Shown piece by piece: positions 42,001 to 47,441 of a stretch of DNA of 52,352 nt. This DNA is from an uncultured Selenomonadales bacterium (GTDB taxonomy: Bacteria > Bacillota > Negativicutes > Selenomonadales > Selenomonadaceae): contig CALFJB010000009.1 in NCBI GenBank assembly GCA_937877565.1, positions 1 to 52,352 on the forward strand, read 5' to 3'. The position numbers and the translations under genes were made by a program. The notes beneath the pieces were generated by a model. The model was not told where the DNA came from, searched no databases, and was given only the letters and a program-made list of their open reading frames with translations. The first letter of the stretch is position 1, and each line of letters opens with the position of its first letter.

Positions 42001-43813
42001 CGATAAAGTCGGCTATACAGTCCTTACCGGAAACGGAATTAAGACTATCAACAACACAGCAGCAAATGTTTACATTAATGCCAATAACGGTGCAGGCAAG
42101 AAGATTATTAACAATAACGCAACTGCAGCCGCTGATTCCGTTGTTTCAATCTTTGGTAGTGCTGTAGGCGACGAAATTACAAATAACGGAACCTATGCTT
42201 CAATCAACGCAGGCGCAGGCAATGACACAATCGTTAATAAAGGCGGCAATTCCAGTATTTATGGCGACGCAGGCAACGATGATATTACAAACTCTGTAGC
42301 TGCTGCAACTATCGACGCAGGTCTGAATAATGATATAATTACAAACAAATCTGAAGGTACAAATGCTTCAATCTTTGGCAACTATGGCGACGATACAATT
42401 ATTAATGAAGCTAGCGGCGCAACACTTTACGCAGGTAGAGGCGAAGACAGCATTAAAAATGATGCAAGCGGTGCTGTTACATACTACTTTGCTAGAGGCG
42501 ATGGCAATACCACCATCAAGGGCTGGAAGACAGCAGATACCCTTTACTTTGAAGGCTTGAGAGATGTCAATAAACCTTACACCGGCAGCGTTGTTGTCAA
42601 TAAAACATTCGATAAAGTAACACTTAGCACCGATGACGGCAACTATATTGTATTTGAAGGTACATTTGCAGACAGTGGCGTACTCAAGAGCGATAACTCA
42701 TTTAAAGTTTCACTCGGTACTGAAACCGTTGACAGCTTGAAATCTACTACAGTTGATATTGGAGCTATTACTCTTACTGCTGATGCTGAAGAATTCGAGA
42801 ACCAAAATGCTAATGTTACCGTTTGGGCAGGTGCAGGCGACGACACTATTACAAATAGTGCTGATGCTAAAGGTGCTTATATCAGCGCAAATGCAGGCGG
42901 CAAGAAGAAGATTATCAATAACGCAACCGGCGCAAATGTAGACGAGGCTGTAACAATCTTAGCAGGTAGCGCAGATGATACTATTGAAATGGGAAGTACC
43001 GCAAAATACGCTTCAGTTCTTGCAGGCGACGGCGCAAACACCATTACAAGCGCGGGCGACAATGTCAGTATTACCACAGGCAGAGGCGAAGATAAATTTA
43101 CCATTGATACAGGTGCTGAAAATGGCTGGTATGACGGCGGCAATGGCAACGATACATTTAATATCAGCGTAGGCGGCGGCAACTCAATTTCCGGCGGCGC
43201 AGACGACGATACATTTAACATTAAATCCGGTGCAAACGGCAACGTTTACTACTATACCGGCGGTTATCAAGGCGTAGATACATTTAACGGCTTCACTGCT
43301 TATACTGATGAAAACAATAAAGGCGATACAATTTATGTTTTAAACGGCAGAGCTGCAATTAGTGCTACTGCTGAAACTGAAACATACGAAACAACCGCAA
43401 CAGTACACAACGAAGAAACTGATCAAGATGAAGAAGTAGCGACAACCGCAACTAGAACCATTGGTACACGTTTCTACATTAACGATACTGCAGTTATCCT
43501 CAATGATGTTGGCAAAACTGGTACAGGTAAAGTTACATTTAGCCTTGCAGGTACAGAAAAAGTTTGGGATATTTCAACCGGCGATTGGGCATCAGCACAA
43601 GTTTCTGAAGACGAAGAATTTGTAATGGATGATCTCTTTGAAGACGACAGCGACACTTACGTAAACGACAACACAGATAACGATCTTGCCTCAATCGATT
43701 ATCTCGACGAAAATAAATACTCCGCAGGCGATATTGAAGACAACAACACCGAAGACCTTGTACAAGGCAACAATGCTACTTCTGCAGCCTTCGGCAAAGA
43801 TGACAAACAATAA
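30083..43813 (+). CDS. Giant RTX-type calcium-binding repeat protein (4,576 residues)
   Basis: The largest gene here. There is no Sec signal; the N-terminus reads MTKEMSKDMIFDVQLFA. About 17 modules of roughly 150-240 residues repeat the same plan: a TGTxxAD-type lead, two to four nonapeptides (GAGNDTI, GGYGNDYI, GGRGDDSI) forming Ca-binding parallel beta rolls, a YxYxxGDGxDTIxGF block, a beta-rich tail and an IVPK-like linker. Module joints fall near residues 180, 390, 620, 825, 1075, 1230, 1405 and 1565. A proline/acid linker lies near 985-1060. Residues about 2,030-2,835 are a different Tyr/Thr-rich tandem-repeat insertion. The C-terminus is acidic, ending EDLVQGNNATSAAFGKDDKQ, plausibly a type I secretion signal. 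No enzymatic domain is seen. It is likely a secreted surface, adhesin or matrix protein; no exporter genes are adjacent. Confidence 0.9.
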   Translation: MTKEMSKDMIFDVQLFAVDPEIYTATSSNETVTVGATAQYQKVGATTVKTIKPKKKNAPMAGVDAGAGNDTLVVTSAADNLSISGGRGDDSINITGHGTTGNKYIYNSGDGKDTIKGWDSDKDILIVDDAGYQTSMSADGRTFSIKVGSGSVSFEGLEYGKKVKVSVSGTAGVTEHAVTRLMEGTSSSEYMINLSTVSSFNTGSGDEQFTLNAKEGNDIIYNGGSYVSVNAGEGNDTIYIQNEADNKVTSNVSIRGGYGNDLIDVSSDYTVSAGTTPVTTYGGHVYEFGADDGRDSIVGFNSNDTITLVDVDVDSISADVDVNGNYIIYAGYTTIIIKKGDKELGGTTLNVQRKTTSNGSLVNATAEIYKNKLGATEVTTGVYTIPKKILLNNAGTAENYNNDYDNYTVDAAGGADVLTVSAKAASINAGASNDRITLTGGTNVDTTATDLASALVSANVVTVQGGYGNDYIDATADKAQISDEDETEVRASHIYQINRDSGRDSIMGFNPNDSIQFIDVTDTTIASTEISADFDTTGNFYVLYFGGSSVYLDVSNDYFKGNKKLNIVNKNGAVITNLDSALTKVSLDSSGEETTVPADTNDAALAGKKAVSWQYIVPKKLMGTRGADTAAKLTNVDDDFVVDALQGNDVIINEGASRVSINGGAGNDTIWLTNSTVVGETTGGATIAVNVYGEDISIYGGAGNDIIYDDAVDPSATVASEDEDAQFGHAYIFGAYDGNDSVYFFGTQDSIYIDKDAELVNSSVSGNNLIINVGPKDGGYKTASMTLVDYIVSDNDMDKAFKLAQWDTTQNKYVSEVMFPPRLVNGTTGNDVLTNDGERYTIQAYGGYDSITNKEAGSSATIDAGAGNDTINNAAEKVSIDASYGNDIISLASSANANTIIAGYGNDSIFGSDGGKQLYVFGADEGINYITNFQTSDVIKTTGIDFDTLDYEITNEGFVLVLGNKDNYSATRIVIKGALNTDDPSFPGEPGEEPVPEDPDELTPEEQDAINAYNTRLDAYNNYARNVNNYKNIEANLKIKLQTYEKGAAIADTDPVEYEYAYQAKTITVPNQIVGTNAAETITVEETVRNATVSALAGYDSILSTGSNVSINAGIGNDTINLVDGTKNASGNTVYGGYGEDVIYSSGMSNLFQYNATYGEGKDTIYGFSEQDTITITSGTYSEAKMTADGFKIFLGDGWIVLPDVKGGDKLHIYDSEHTARVTVDSTAFGTNTNDTAELGESFGGYLYKALNGDDLITVASDAYDLTVDAGAGNDTIEVQGGNNITIIMGNGYDTVNTSTDVNEGRVFVFDAWYQGVNVINGIREDDTIRLDYTDFGINGIYKTEFIDDYFVITLKDEKTVIRLKEGTDTEGKYQRPGVGTKSFKLQIQKADGSYTTEPYDIPFIQEVEGTDAVTFNELYDKSVLIGDSAANKITINGASEVSIDAGIGNDTIDVQAGENLTITGGLGNDSINLKTDTHVYNYRRGDGNDSITGWAGNSILDLTGFASGEITTLMTGSNGDIFQISLPGGSITFNGEAVVPGQTEIIISGLSDITGNHTISVPKIITGKASADVLVNTEDNYEINALGGADRITNSGSKVKIDAGAGKDTVHSSEGDSVTILGGGGADSIKVDAGNLNSIDGGDGADRIILGEEVIRSTINAGAGNDVIFGNVLNNTFYYKSGDGSDTIYGFHNGDKLQIQDVAVSTVTGSDGSTPIAKVEVNENGLVINLKDGKQLTLKGARKSTAAIDSQDPGDFEFLNGTDNFNITTLTSTVIGGEKKVVSGTLLVEIPNQKNTTKYIPFENYTKAIKIVGTPVSDTITNYQGADNVTVDAGGYADIIKNEADNVSINAGAGNDKIYFGNAYAYDETAHEDTVEVEVPSHALRVTVNAGTGDDTIWGNSNGGHLYKYADGDGNDVIYSFGATDTIDLQGATYTTDIGNTTKHEAVKVDKKDGNNQLYSYTFFDSNDLGEYTAATRSLATQPKVDGTGNEYYVAKTTAATSRTGEFTLKQLKKESEITGNESDYIAVNYYVEGGKEVYKTDTSRVIATTTKQNAEGKNVYVKLNSIAAVEAADGVVGSDDTTTNLAEAAKAIRYYWGTDGEKKYTATSTKVGVATALAETANGNHFYLRKDAGLTLNTTDSYTEAQVSSDAAEVATFVNYYVATDSTKRLTTLDSTTITTANQPGTYLKLAYVNSSAFDGDNGQGVIAANATSAMTTTNLADTAQKVSSYKDAADNKIYYTTDSTVDLTTVDYTGHYVKYGTDITGNDIASSNIVAAADIATSGNYIKVKKYEDKDGVHYVTANRVTGKTLTTQATTKYIKFGVDTKDEYIDGTDLADSAEAAAISLTYYYQKSDGTLVYTDQKSHNETTSVTPTSTNKYLKQNKNIEDINSTTINDTNNTVTTDVNEAGDGYLIYQYTDGIGEVHYVTSADAINVTKTITHTSLDATYYAKYGATAVAGSENHEFTPDQTDITPVGYKNVKSYTDYNSTHYTLADEVTNKTLTTSDVEKYVKFGKTATDDEYAESDLADTVTKAAQKVNYYYGTDGTQKYTVNATVTGVQTADAKDEGGNQYYVKIGQKLTTATTDNNTTAISTTTADFAQAVKYYYDVNGVKRYITNATKTVTTALYNDNGHQYYIKTNKSITNGTKASDNTDNVTTNLDEAATALNYYYTVEADDSKLIHYINNAEAPRLTTGEFTYTADDGTVYKYYARLKDKDGNVVNVADGADYTRNQISELDSRVAVMVKTYTDADDTEHLTTKDEATIATKLFKDGSGEQWYLKSGLAADADVTDKTNWTTNINLADATPKEIKYYIDEDGNEVYTLANSHDINGQKVQEDVWQEVDDPYHKDVIIKVGTGTITLKNLSTEEDFKVHLTNVGAASDTKQEAVTKIHNISRTEATSDNAFENTIDEYIIKGNAAGNNVINSGAGASINVSAGGENTITNTAADVTIQTSNSADTITTTGDGVKIYAGEGRNKITVNEGGSNSEITSGKDADTITNSASGVSINAGSGENKITNSGEAAQISTGADNDTITNTANDVTISTGSGNDSIDLSGSKNDGVIVDAGEGDDTITANTTGGRIYILNPSSGNDVIYNWTDADILKLSYDSTAGEAYEKEFTSEGIVVRIYKVENDVKTVLSSVRVTKDYSGTDGPVEGGKEFYIYDKDNHLLEYFTTPYIKYADEENTLTLSAISGTDNETGYTIQGTEASNTIDNRNDYSTILADAGADTIFTSGNYVSVNGGADNDLIVLATGSMYDTSTNKITNGNAANVKGVSISGGTGDDTIVANDDGEYRTGNMVIYQYSEGDGNDVIKGFRQEDMIYITGNYSTTIDSSNNFIINVMNENDSVTGSIKLQGYEHGKEVQIAKYNSTIDDYEPSEVPYIVPELVTINATTHTVDTDERSNVLINGENVAETITAGGKNTSIFANGGDDKIILSDDKVGIQVYAGAGNDTIQAALPHEAGVLYVFNNNENNNLIINFGENDSIKFNGTWDSTASGATLVSDNEETNTKDLILKLGNTIVTLQACGTEGSSIKVYDDTTTTTPKTVQIGKVIAGKDTADSLTNEDAEYVIQGYGGRDTIVNNASDVTISGGDQNDTITHVGTNSSIDGGRGDDVININVDTSQNTHSGGTKIVISEGSDQINNNDPTHAHTYQVNPNTSASAYINNFTANDIIQIMDDGATINELNALNAYSGEYLVLVIGSTTLYLRGTETNSGIVPGQALNIKKSDGTTAWAAVTVPYIATGTAAGETILSDKVSAFTSSGLAADATAAVTYDQDNYYVDAQAGADYIGNNKAGASIVANAGNDTINNLEGGTSASLVGGLNDDLIKNAANNVTIYAGRGEDTIENTGTTGIVYNFARGDGNVTIKGWNTGDTLNFEGLRNSNKPGEYSAYISQDYTKITLNTDDGNYIVLSNAADTALVDNDGVAPTINMKLGLETVDSLKTATLKPSIIQMDDGDLDTAFTSDKVGYTVLTGNGIKTINNTAANVYINANNGAGKKIINNNATAAADSVVSIFGSAVGDEITNNGTYASINAGAGNDTIVNKGGNSSIYGDAGNDDITNSVAAATIDAGLNNDIITNKSEGTNASIFGNYGDDTIINEASGATLYAGRGEDSIKNDASGAVTYYFARGDGNTTIKGWKTADTLYFEGLRDVNKPYTGSVVVNKTFDKVTLSTDDGNYIVFEGTFADSGVLKSDNSFKVSLGTETVDSLKSTTVDIGAITLTADAEEFENQNANVTVWAGAGDDTITNSADAKGAYISANAGGKKKIINNATGANVDEAVTILAGSADDTIEMGSTAKYASVLAGDGANTITSAGDNVSITTGRGEDKFTIDTGAENGWYDGGNGNDTFNISVGGGNSISGGADDDTFNIKSGANGNVYYYTGGYQGVDTFNGFTAYTDENNKGDTIYVLNGRAAISATAETETYETTATVHNEETDQDEEVATTATRTIGTRFYINDTAVILNDVGKTGTGKVTFSLAGTEKVWDISTGDWASAQVSEDEEFVMDDLFEDDSDTYVNDNTDNDLASIDYLDENKYSAGDIEDNNTEDLVQGNNATSAAFGKDDKQ
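36050..38600 (+). repeat. Tyr/Thr-rich tandem repeat insertion inside the giant protein
   Basis: About 12 degenerate units of about 65-75 residues. Each begins with a doublet or triplet of Tyr plus an acidic/Gly turn (YYYGTDGTQKYT, YYYDVNGVKRYI, YYIDEDGNEVYT). A Thr-rich strand follows, then (Y/H)YxK(Y/F)G, and the unit ends with a TTNLAEAAKAI-like helix before the next Tyr pair. It lacks the Gly-Asp nonapeptides. The flanks are two halves of one beta-roll module: TIDLQGATYTTD before (about 35,870) and IIKVGTGTITLKNLS after (about 38,650). Confidence 0.8.
41490..41960 (+). repeat. Internal duplication, copy A
   Basis: Encodes a module with YAGRGEDTIENTG, YNFARGDGNVTIKGW, EGLRNSNKP, TDDGNYIV and LGLETVDSLKTAT. 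Copy B is the next module but one segment downstream. Confidence 0.75.
42306..42770 (+). repeat. Internal duplication, copy B
   Basis: Encodes YAGRGEDSIKNDA, YYFARGDGNTTIKGW, EGLRDVNKP, TDDGNYIV and LGTETVDSLKSTT in the same order and spacing as copy A. It is more alike than any other pair of modules in the protein, so a recent duplication. Confidence 0.75.
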
Positions 43814-43877
43814 ATTTTAACTTACCAAATTGGAGTTAGTGCAAACTAATTTCTAATCGTTAAAAATTAATTTCTCG

Positions 43878-43912
43878 GTAGTCACCGGCAAAAGTCGGTG
43901 GCTACTTTTTTT
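43878..43912 (+). terminator. Terminator of the giant gene
   Basis: Ten-base stem GTAGTCACCG / CGGTGGCTAC (one wobble), loop GCAAAAGT, then seven T. Confidence 0.92.
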
Positions 43913-43973
43913 GTGCAGATTATTTTCCGCCTTGATAAAAAGTATAACTTCAACTATAATTTCAGCGTTATCT

Positions 43974-44158
43974 TAGAACGTGTTTTCAAATTTTTAGTTT
44001 TGATTTTTGTTTTTTGAATGTACTTTCTTTCTTTGGCGCAAAGAAAGTAAAGTACCAAAGAAAGAAACTGCCGAATATAATCACATCACGTGATTAACAT
44101 TCGGCGGGCGCACGTCCTTGTGCGCCCACTTTCCAATTTTGTTTGTAAACGCGTTCTA
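43974..44158. mobile_element. 185-base MITE-like element with terminal inverted repeats
   Basis: Left end TAGAACGTGTTTTCAAA and right end TTTGTAAACGCGTTCTA are reverse complements with two mismatches in 17. Inside are further palindromes: CTTTCTTTGGCGCAAAGAAAG, a GCCGAAT / ATTCGGC stem with inner AATCAC / GTGATT, and GGGCGCAC / GTGCGCCC. No coding capacity. The TA at both outer ends would suit a TA target, but this is inference. A right end and similar interior occur near 29,430-29,547. Confidence 0.6.
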
Positions 44159-44176
44159 GCAATAGGAGCAAATTTT

Positions 44177-45808
44177 ATGAAGAATATTTGGAGCTTTTTT
44201 ATATTTTTTACTTTGATGAGTTTTTTTTCTCTGTTTACAACTTTTGTTGCGGAACTTACCGACGCACTTAAAATGAATGATAAAAATATTTCTGTCAATT
44301 TAAAAAATCGCGGCGAAGATTTAATTATGACGTGGACGCCGCTTCCGTATCCTTGCACTTATAAAATTGAAACTTTCAGCCAAACTACCGGAATTTTGAA
44401 GGACGCCCCGCAATATCATTTAATGACTTCAGCCGAAACTTCAGAAACTTTTTACACCGTGCCGCGAACTCCAATTCCAAATTTTTACAGAATATCTGCG
44501 CGAGGGATTTTTACAGAAATATTTCATGGCAAGGAAATTTTAGCTAATCCAAATTTTAATAATCCCCCGCGCCCAATTCCAATTTATCATTACACAAAAG
44601 AAAATCCCGCCAGTTTGATGCCGTTTTTAGTTTGGCACACTGTACCCAACGCCGTTTGTTACGAGCTGGAAATTTTAGACGCGCCGCCGGAAATTGAAGG
44701 CGGAATTTCTCATTCTGAAAATCACAGCTTGGAAACTACGAAAAAAATTTTTACAAACGGTTATCAAGCAGATTTAAGCCCTTACGCCGACAAAGGAAAA
44801 ATTTATTGGCGCGTGCGTGCGTTGGGACTTCATAAAGATGAAAATATTGGAGAATTCAGCATTTCCGAGCCGGTTTATATTGATTCAAATTTGCCGCTGC
44901 CAAATTGTCCGCTGATTAATAATTTTGATTTTATGGATTATAAAAGGTTGCCGATTTATCCCGCGTATAATTGGATACCGATTCACGACGCGCCGCAATA
45001 TGAAGTTGAACTTTTGAACCACCCGCCGACGGTTGAAAATGACGTGGAGCCTTCGCCTGACAGTTTATGGCGGAAAAAGACGCAGGATCAATCAAGTATT
45101 TATGACGAATATAGCCGCCCATACGCAGGCCCTTATTATTGGCGGGTACGTGCGCTTGATGATGAAGATAATCCTATTGGCACGTGGTCAAACAGTGAAA
45201 AATTTGTCGTTGAAGATTTTAGAGGCGGCGTTGACGTGGCAATTTTGGGCGACAGCGTGGCTCATGGCGGCGGCGCAGTTTCATATTCTCCACGCGCTCT
45301 AGAATACTCCTACGCCACTTATTTAGACTTTCCGGTAGTAAACATTAGCAAGAGCGGCGACACCGTTTATACGTCATTACAGCGTTTTACAAGCGATATT
45401 TTGCCTTTCCGTCCAAAAAATTTAATTATTTCAACTGGTACAAATTGCCTGCGCGATGAAAGAATTACAGCTGCCGACGTTACGCGCGACTTGGCAACTA
45501 TTAACAGGTTGTGCGAAGAAAATAATATTCGCCCAATTTTTTTAACTATCATGCCGATTAATCCCGTAAATATAAAATATGTTTTCCGCAACGATACAGA
45601 CCCCGGCTGGCATAAAAAATTGATTCTTATCAACAATTTTATAAAGCGGCAGGAATTTTACATTGACATTGAGCCATATTTTTACGACGCTGAAGGAATG
45701 ATGAACAGCGAGCTTTGCATTGACGGCTTGCACCCTGACATTAAAGGCAAAATGTTAATTGGCGAATTGATTAACTTGAATAAAAATCTTTTTAAGGTAG
45801 AAAAATGA
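44177..45808 (+). CDS. Exported SGNH/GDSL hydrolase with beta-sandwich repeats
   Basis: 543 residues from the ATG at 44177, chosen for ATAGGAG just before it and for the signal sequence it gives (KNIWSFFIFFTLMSFF). Residues about 30-340 contain three fibronectin III-like sandwiches with repeated PxxxWxxIxxAPxYEVELL and YYWRVRALD motifs. The C-terminal SGNH esterase has nucleophile S360 (ILGDSVAHG), a block II Gly in SKSGDT, Asn in STGTNCL, and D516-H519 (DGLHPD). It probably deacylates an extracellular glycan or lipid; the substrate is unknown. Its last codons overlap the start of the histidine kinase by four bases. Confidence 0.88.
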   Translation: MKNIWSFFIFFTLMSFFSLFTTFVAELTDALKMNDKNISVNLKNRGEDLIMTWTPLPYPCTYKIETFSQTTGILKDAPQYHLMTSAETSETFYTVPRTPIPNFYRISARGIFTEIFHGKEILANPNFNNPPRPIPIYHYTKENPASLMPFLVWHTVPNAVCYELEILDAPPEIEGGISHSENHSLETTKKIFTNGYQADLSPYADKGKIYWRVRALGLHKDENIGEFSISEPVYIDSNLPLPNCPLINNFDFMDYKRLPIYPAYNWIPIHDAPQYEVELLNHPPTVENDVEPSPDSLWRKKTQDQSSIYDEYSRPYAGPYYWRVRALDDEDNPIGTWSNSEKFVVEDFRGGVDVAILGDSVAHGGGAVSYSPRALEYSYATYLDFPVVNISKSGDTVYTSLQRFTSDILPFRPKNLIISTGTNCLRDERITAADVTRDLATINRLCEENNIRPIFLTIMPINPVNIKYVFRNDTDPGWHKKLILINNFIKRQEFYIDIEPYFYDAEGMMNSELCIDGLHPDIKGKMLIGELINLNKNLFKVEK

Positions 45809-47370
45809 AAAGGCTGTCAATCACAAGAAAAATTTTAGTTTCGTACGTCCTGCTTGTAGTAATAGTGGCGGCGTTTTCGGTTTTCCTGATATTGCCGGGA
45901 CAAATTCAAGAAATGAATAGCAATCTGGAAAATACTTTGTCAAGAATGGCGTATATTTTGGCGCACGATATGGAAATAAAATCTGCGCTGGAAGATGGAA
46001 AATGTAGTACCAAACTTTTGCACAGAATCGACGGTATTTCAGAAATTACAAAAAGCAACGTTGATTATATCGTAATTGCGAACACGAACAGCATCAGAAT
46101 TTATCACCCCGACAAAAATTTAATTGGCAAAAAATTTATTGGCGGGGACGAAATGGACGCAATTAACGGCGTCCGTGACGAATATATTACACTTCATCAA
46201 GGCAACCCTGATGTACAAATGCGGGCGTTTCACTCCGTTACCAACGATTATGACGAAGTTATAGGCTTTGTAATGGCTAGTACTTCAACTGACAGTATCG
46301 AAAATCGCAAACAGGAAATAGTTGCAAGTGCATTAGGTTTTTTGGCAATTTCTTTGGTTACAGGATTATTTTTGGCGTATGCAATTTCTACGAGTATTCG
46401 GCGAATTTTGCTTGGCTACGATCCTACAACTTTTGCGCAAATGTATTTACAGCGCGAAGAAATTTTGGACAAACTCAACGAAGGAATTTTTGTAGTCAAT
46501 GAAAACTACAAAGTCATCTATAAAAATTTGTCGGCAAAGTTACATATGACTGAAGATTTTTTACCGAAGGATTCGCCAATTTACGCGGGCGTTACAGAAT
46601 CGCTAAAAAATAATTTAATTATTTCGTGGTCAATGATTGAGGTTGACGAAAAATCTTTTTTGGTAAGTCTCGTACCACTTCGCCCGCTTGAAAATTTGGA
46701 TGCAGTTATGGTAATTTTGAGAAACCGCACTGAATTTGTAAATCTTACCGAACAACTTACCGGCTTAAATCACATTATCGACGCACTTAGAGCCAACACG
46801 CACGAATTTAGAAATAAATTGCACGTAATTTCCGGCTTGTTGCAACTCGGCGAAAATTCTCAAGCAATGGAATTTATCAACGAAGAGGCAACGATTAATA
46901 GCGGACAAAATATTTTGCGGCTGATTCAAGATAAAACTGTTGCCGCGCTTTTAATGGGCAAGTCTAATCGCGCAGTCGAATTAAATATTGATTTTGAACT
47001 TCGCAACGACAGCAATTTACCTGAAAAAAATTCGTTCCTTTCCACGCGGGAAATTTGCCTGATTATTGGTAACTTGATTGATAATTCTTTTGATTCTATG
47101 ACTGATACAAATTCTGCGCGACAGGTTGAAATTTTTATTTACGTAAACGCGCAGGGCTTGACGCTTACGGTTGATGATACAGGTTGCGGAATTACTGATG
47201 AACAGATAAAAAAAATTAGCGCAGGTTCCTACACGACCAAAGGCGCAGGACACGGCTACGGCTTGAAATTGATTCGTGAAGTTGTTGAACGGCACAAAGG
47301 CTTTTTGCAAATTGATTCTGAACCGAAAATTGGAACTTCAATTACAATAAATATTTTTCAAAGTGATTGA
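45805..47370 (+). CDS. CitA/DcuS-type sensor histidine kinase
   Basis: 521 residues. One membrane helix (9-30), an extracytoplasmic Cache/PAS-like sensor (about 31-170), a second helix (about 172-197), a cytoplasmic PAS (about 220-320) and a kinase core. The phospho-acceptor is H333 in ANTHEFRNKLHVISGLLQLG, the sequence typical of kinases that sense carboxylates. ATP-binding boxes IGNLIDNSFDSM, DDTGCGI and GHGYGLKLI are intact. No response regulator is adjacent. Its ATG overlaps the SGNH gene stop (ATGA), so the two are co-translated. Its own stop codon lies within the -35 box of the next promoter. Confidence 0.9.
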   Translation: MKRLSITRKILVSYVLLVVIVAAFSVFLILPGQIQEMNSNLENTLSRMAYILAHDMEIKSALEDGKCSTKLLHRIDGISEITKSNVDYIVIANTNSIRIYHPDKNLIGKKFIGGDEMDAINGVRDEYITLHQGNPDVQMRAFHSVTNDYDEVIGFVMASTSTDSIENRKQEIVASALGFLAISLVTGLFLAYAISTSIRRILLGYDPTTFAQMYLQREEILDKLNEGIFVVNENYKVIYKNLSAKLHMTEDFLPKDSPIYAGVTESLKNNLIISWSMIEVDEKSFLVSLVPLRPLENLDAVMVILRNRTEFVNLTEQLTGLNHIIDALRANTHEFRNKLHVISGLLQLGENSQAMEFINEEATINSGQNILRLIQDKTVAALLMGKSNRAVELNIDFELRNDSNLPEKNSFLSTREICLIIGNLIDNSFDSMTDTNSARQVEIFIYVNAQGLTLTVDDTGCGITDEQIKKISAGSYTTKGAGHGYGLKLIREVVERHKGFLQIDSEPKIGTSITINIFQSD

Positions 47371-47395
47371 CAATTTGTATGGTAAACTATAAAAT
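47367..47395 (+). promoter_or_regulatory. Promoter of the FliD-C-like gene
   Basis: TTGACA (47367-47372) overlaps the kinase TGA; 17 bases; TAAAAT (47390-47395). The ribosome site AAGGAGGTG is at 47427-47435. Confidence 0.82.
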
Positions 47396-47441
47396 GATAA
47401 TGGCTAAATAGGACGTGATTTATTTCAAGGAGGTGTGAATT

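Larger units (their letters stand above)
43814..44176. other. 363-base spacer after the giant gene
   Basis: Holds the giant gene's terminator and a 185-base element with terminal inverted repeats; the ribosome site of the SGNH gene is at its right end. No gene seen. Confidence 0.75.

Noticed and set aside
30202..43656. Many open frames of 60-127 codons opposite or out of phase with the giant gene
   Set aside because: They arise from the repetitive, low-stop composition of the nonapeptide coding DNA; none has a ribosome site or a recognisable product.
43974..44158. Considered as an insertion sequence
   Set aside because: At 185 bases it has inverted ends but no room for a transposase, so only a MITE-like label is justified.
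44090..44176. Longer N-terminus for the SGNH hydrolase
   Set aside because: The upstream extension translates the MITE-like element and would bury the signal peptide; the ATG at 44177 has a proper ribosome site.
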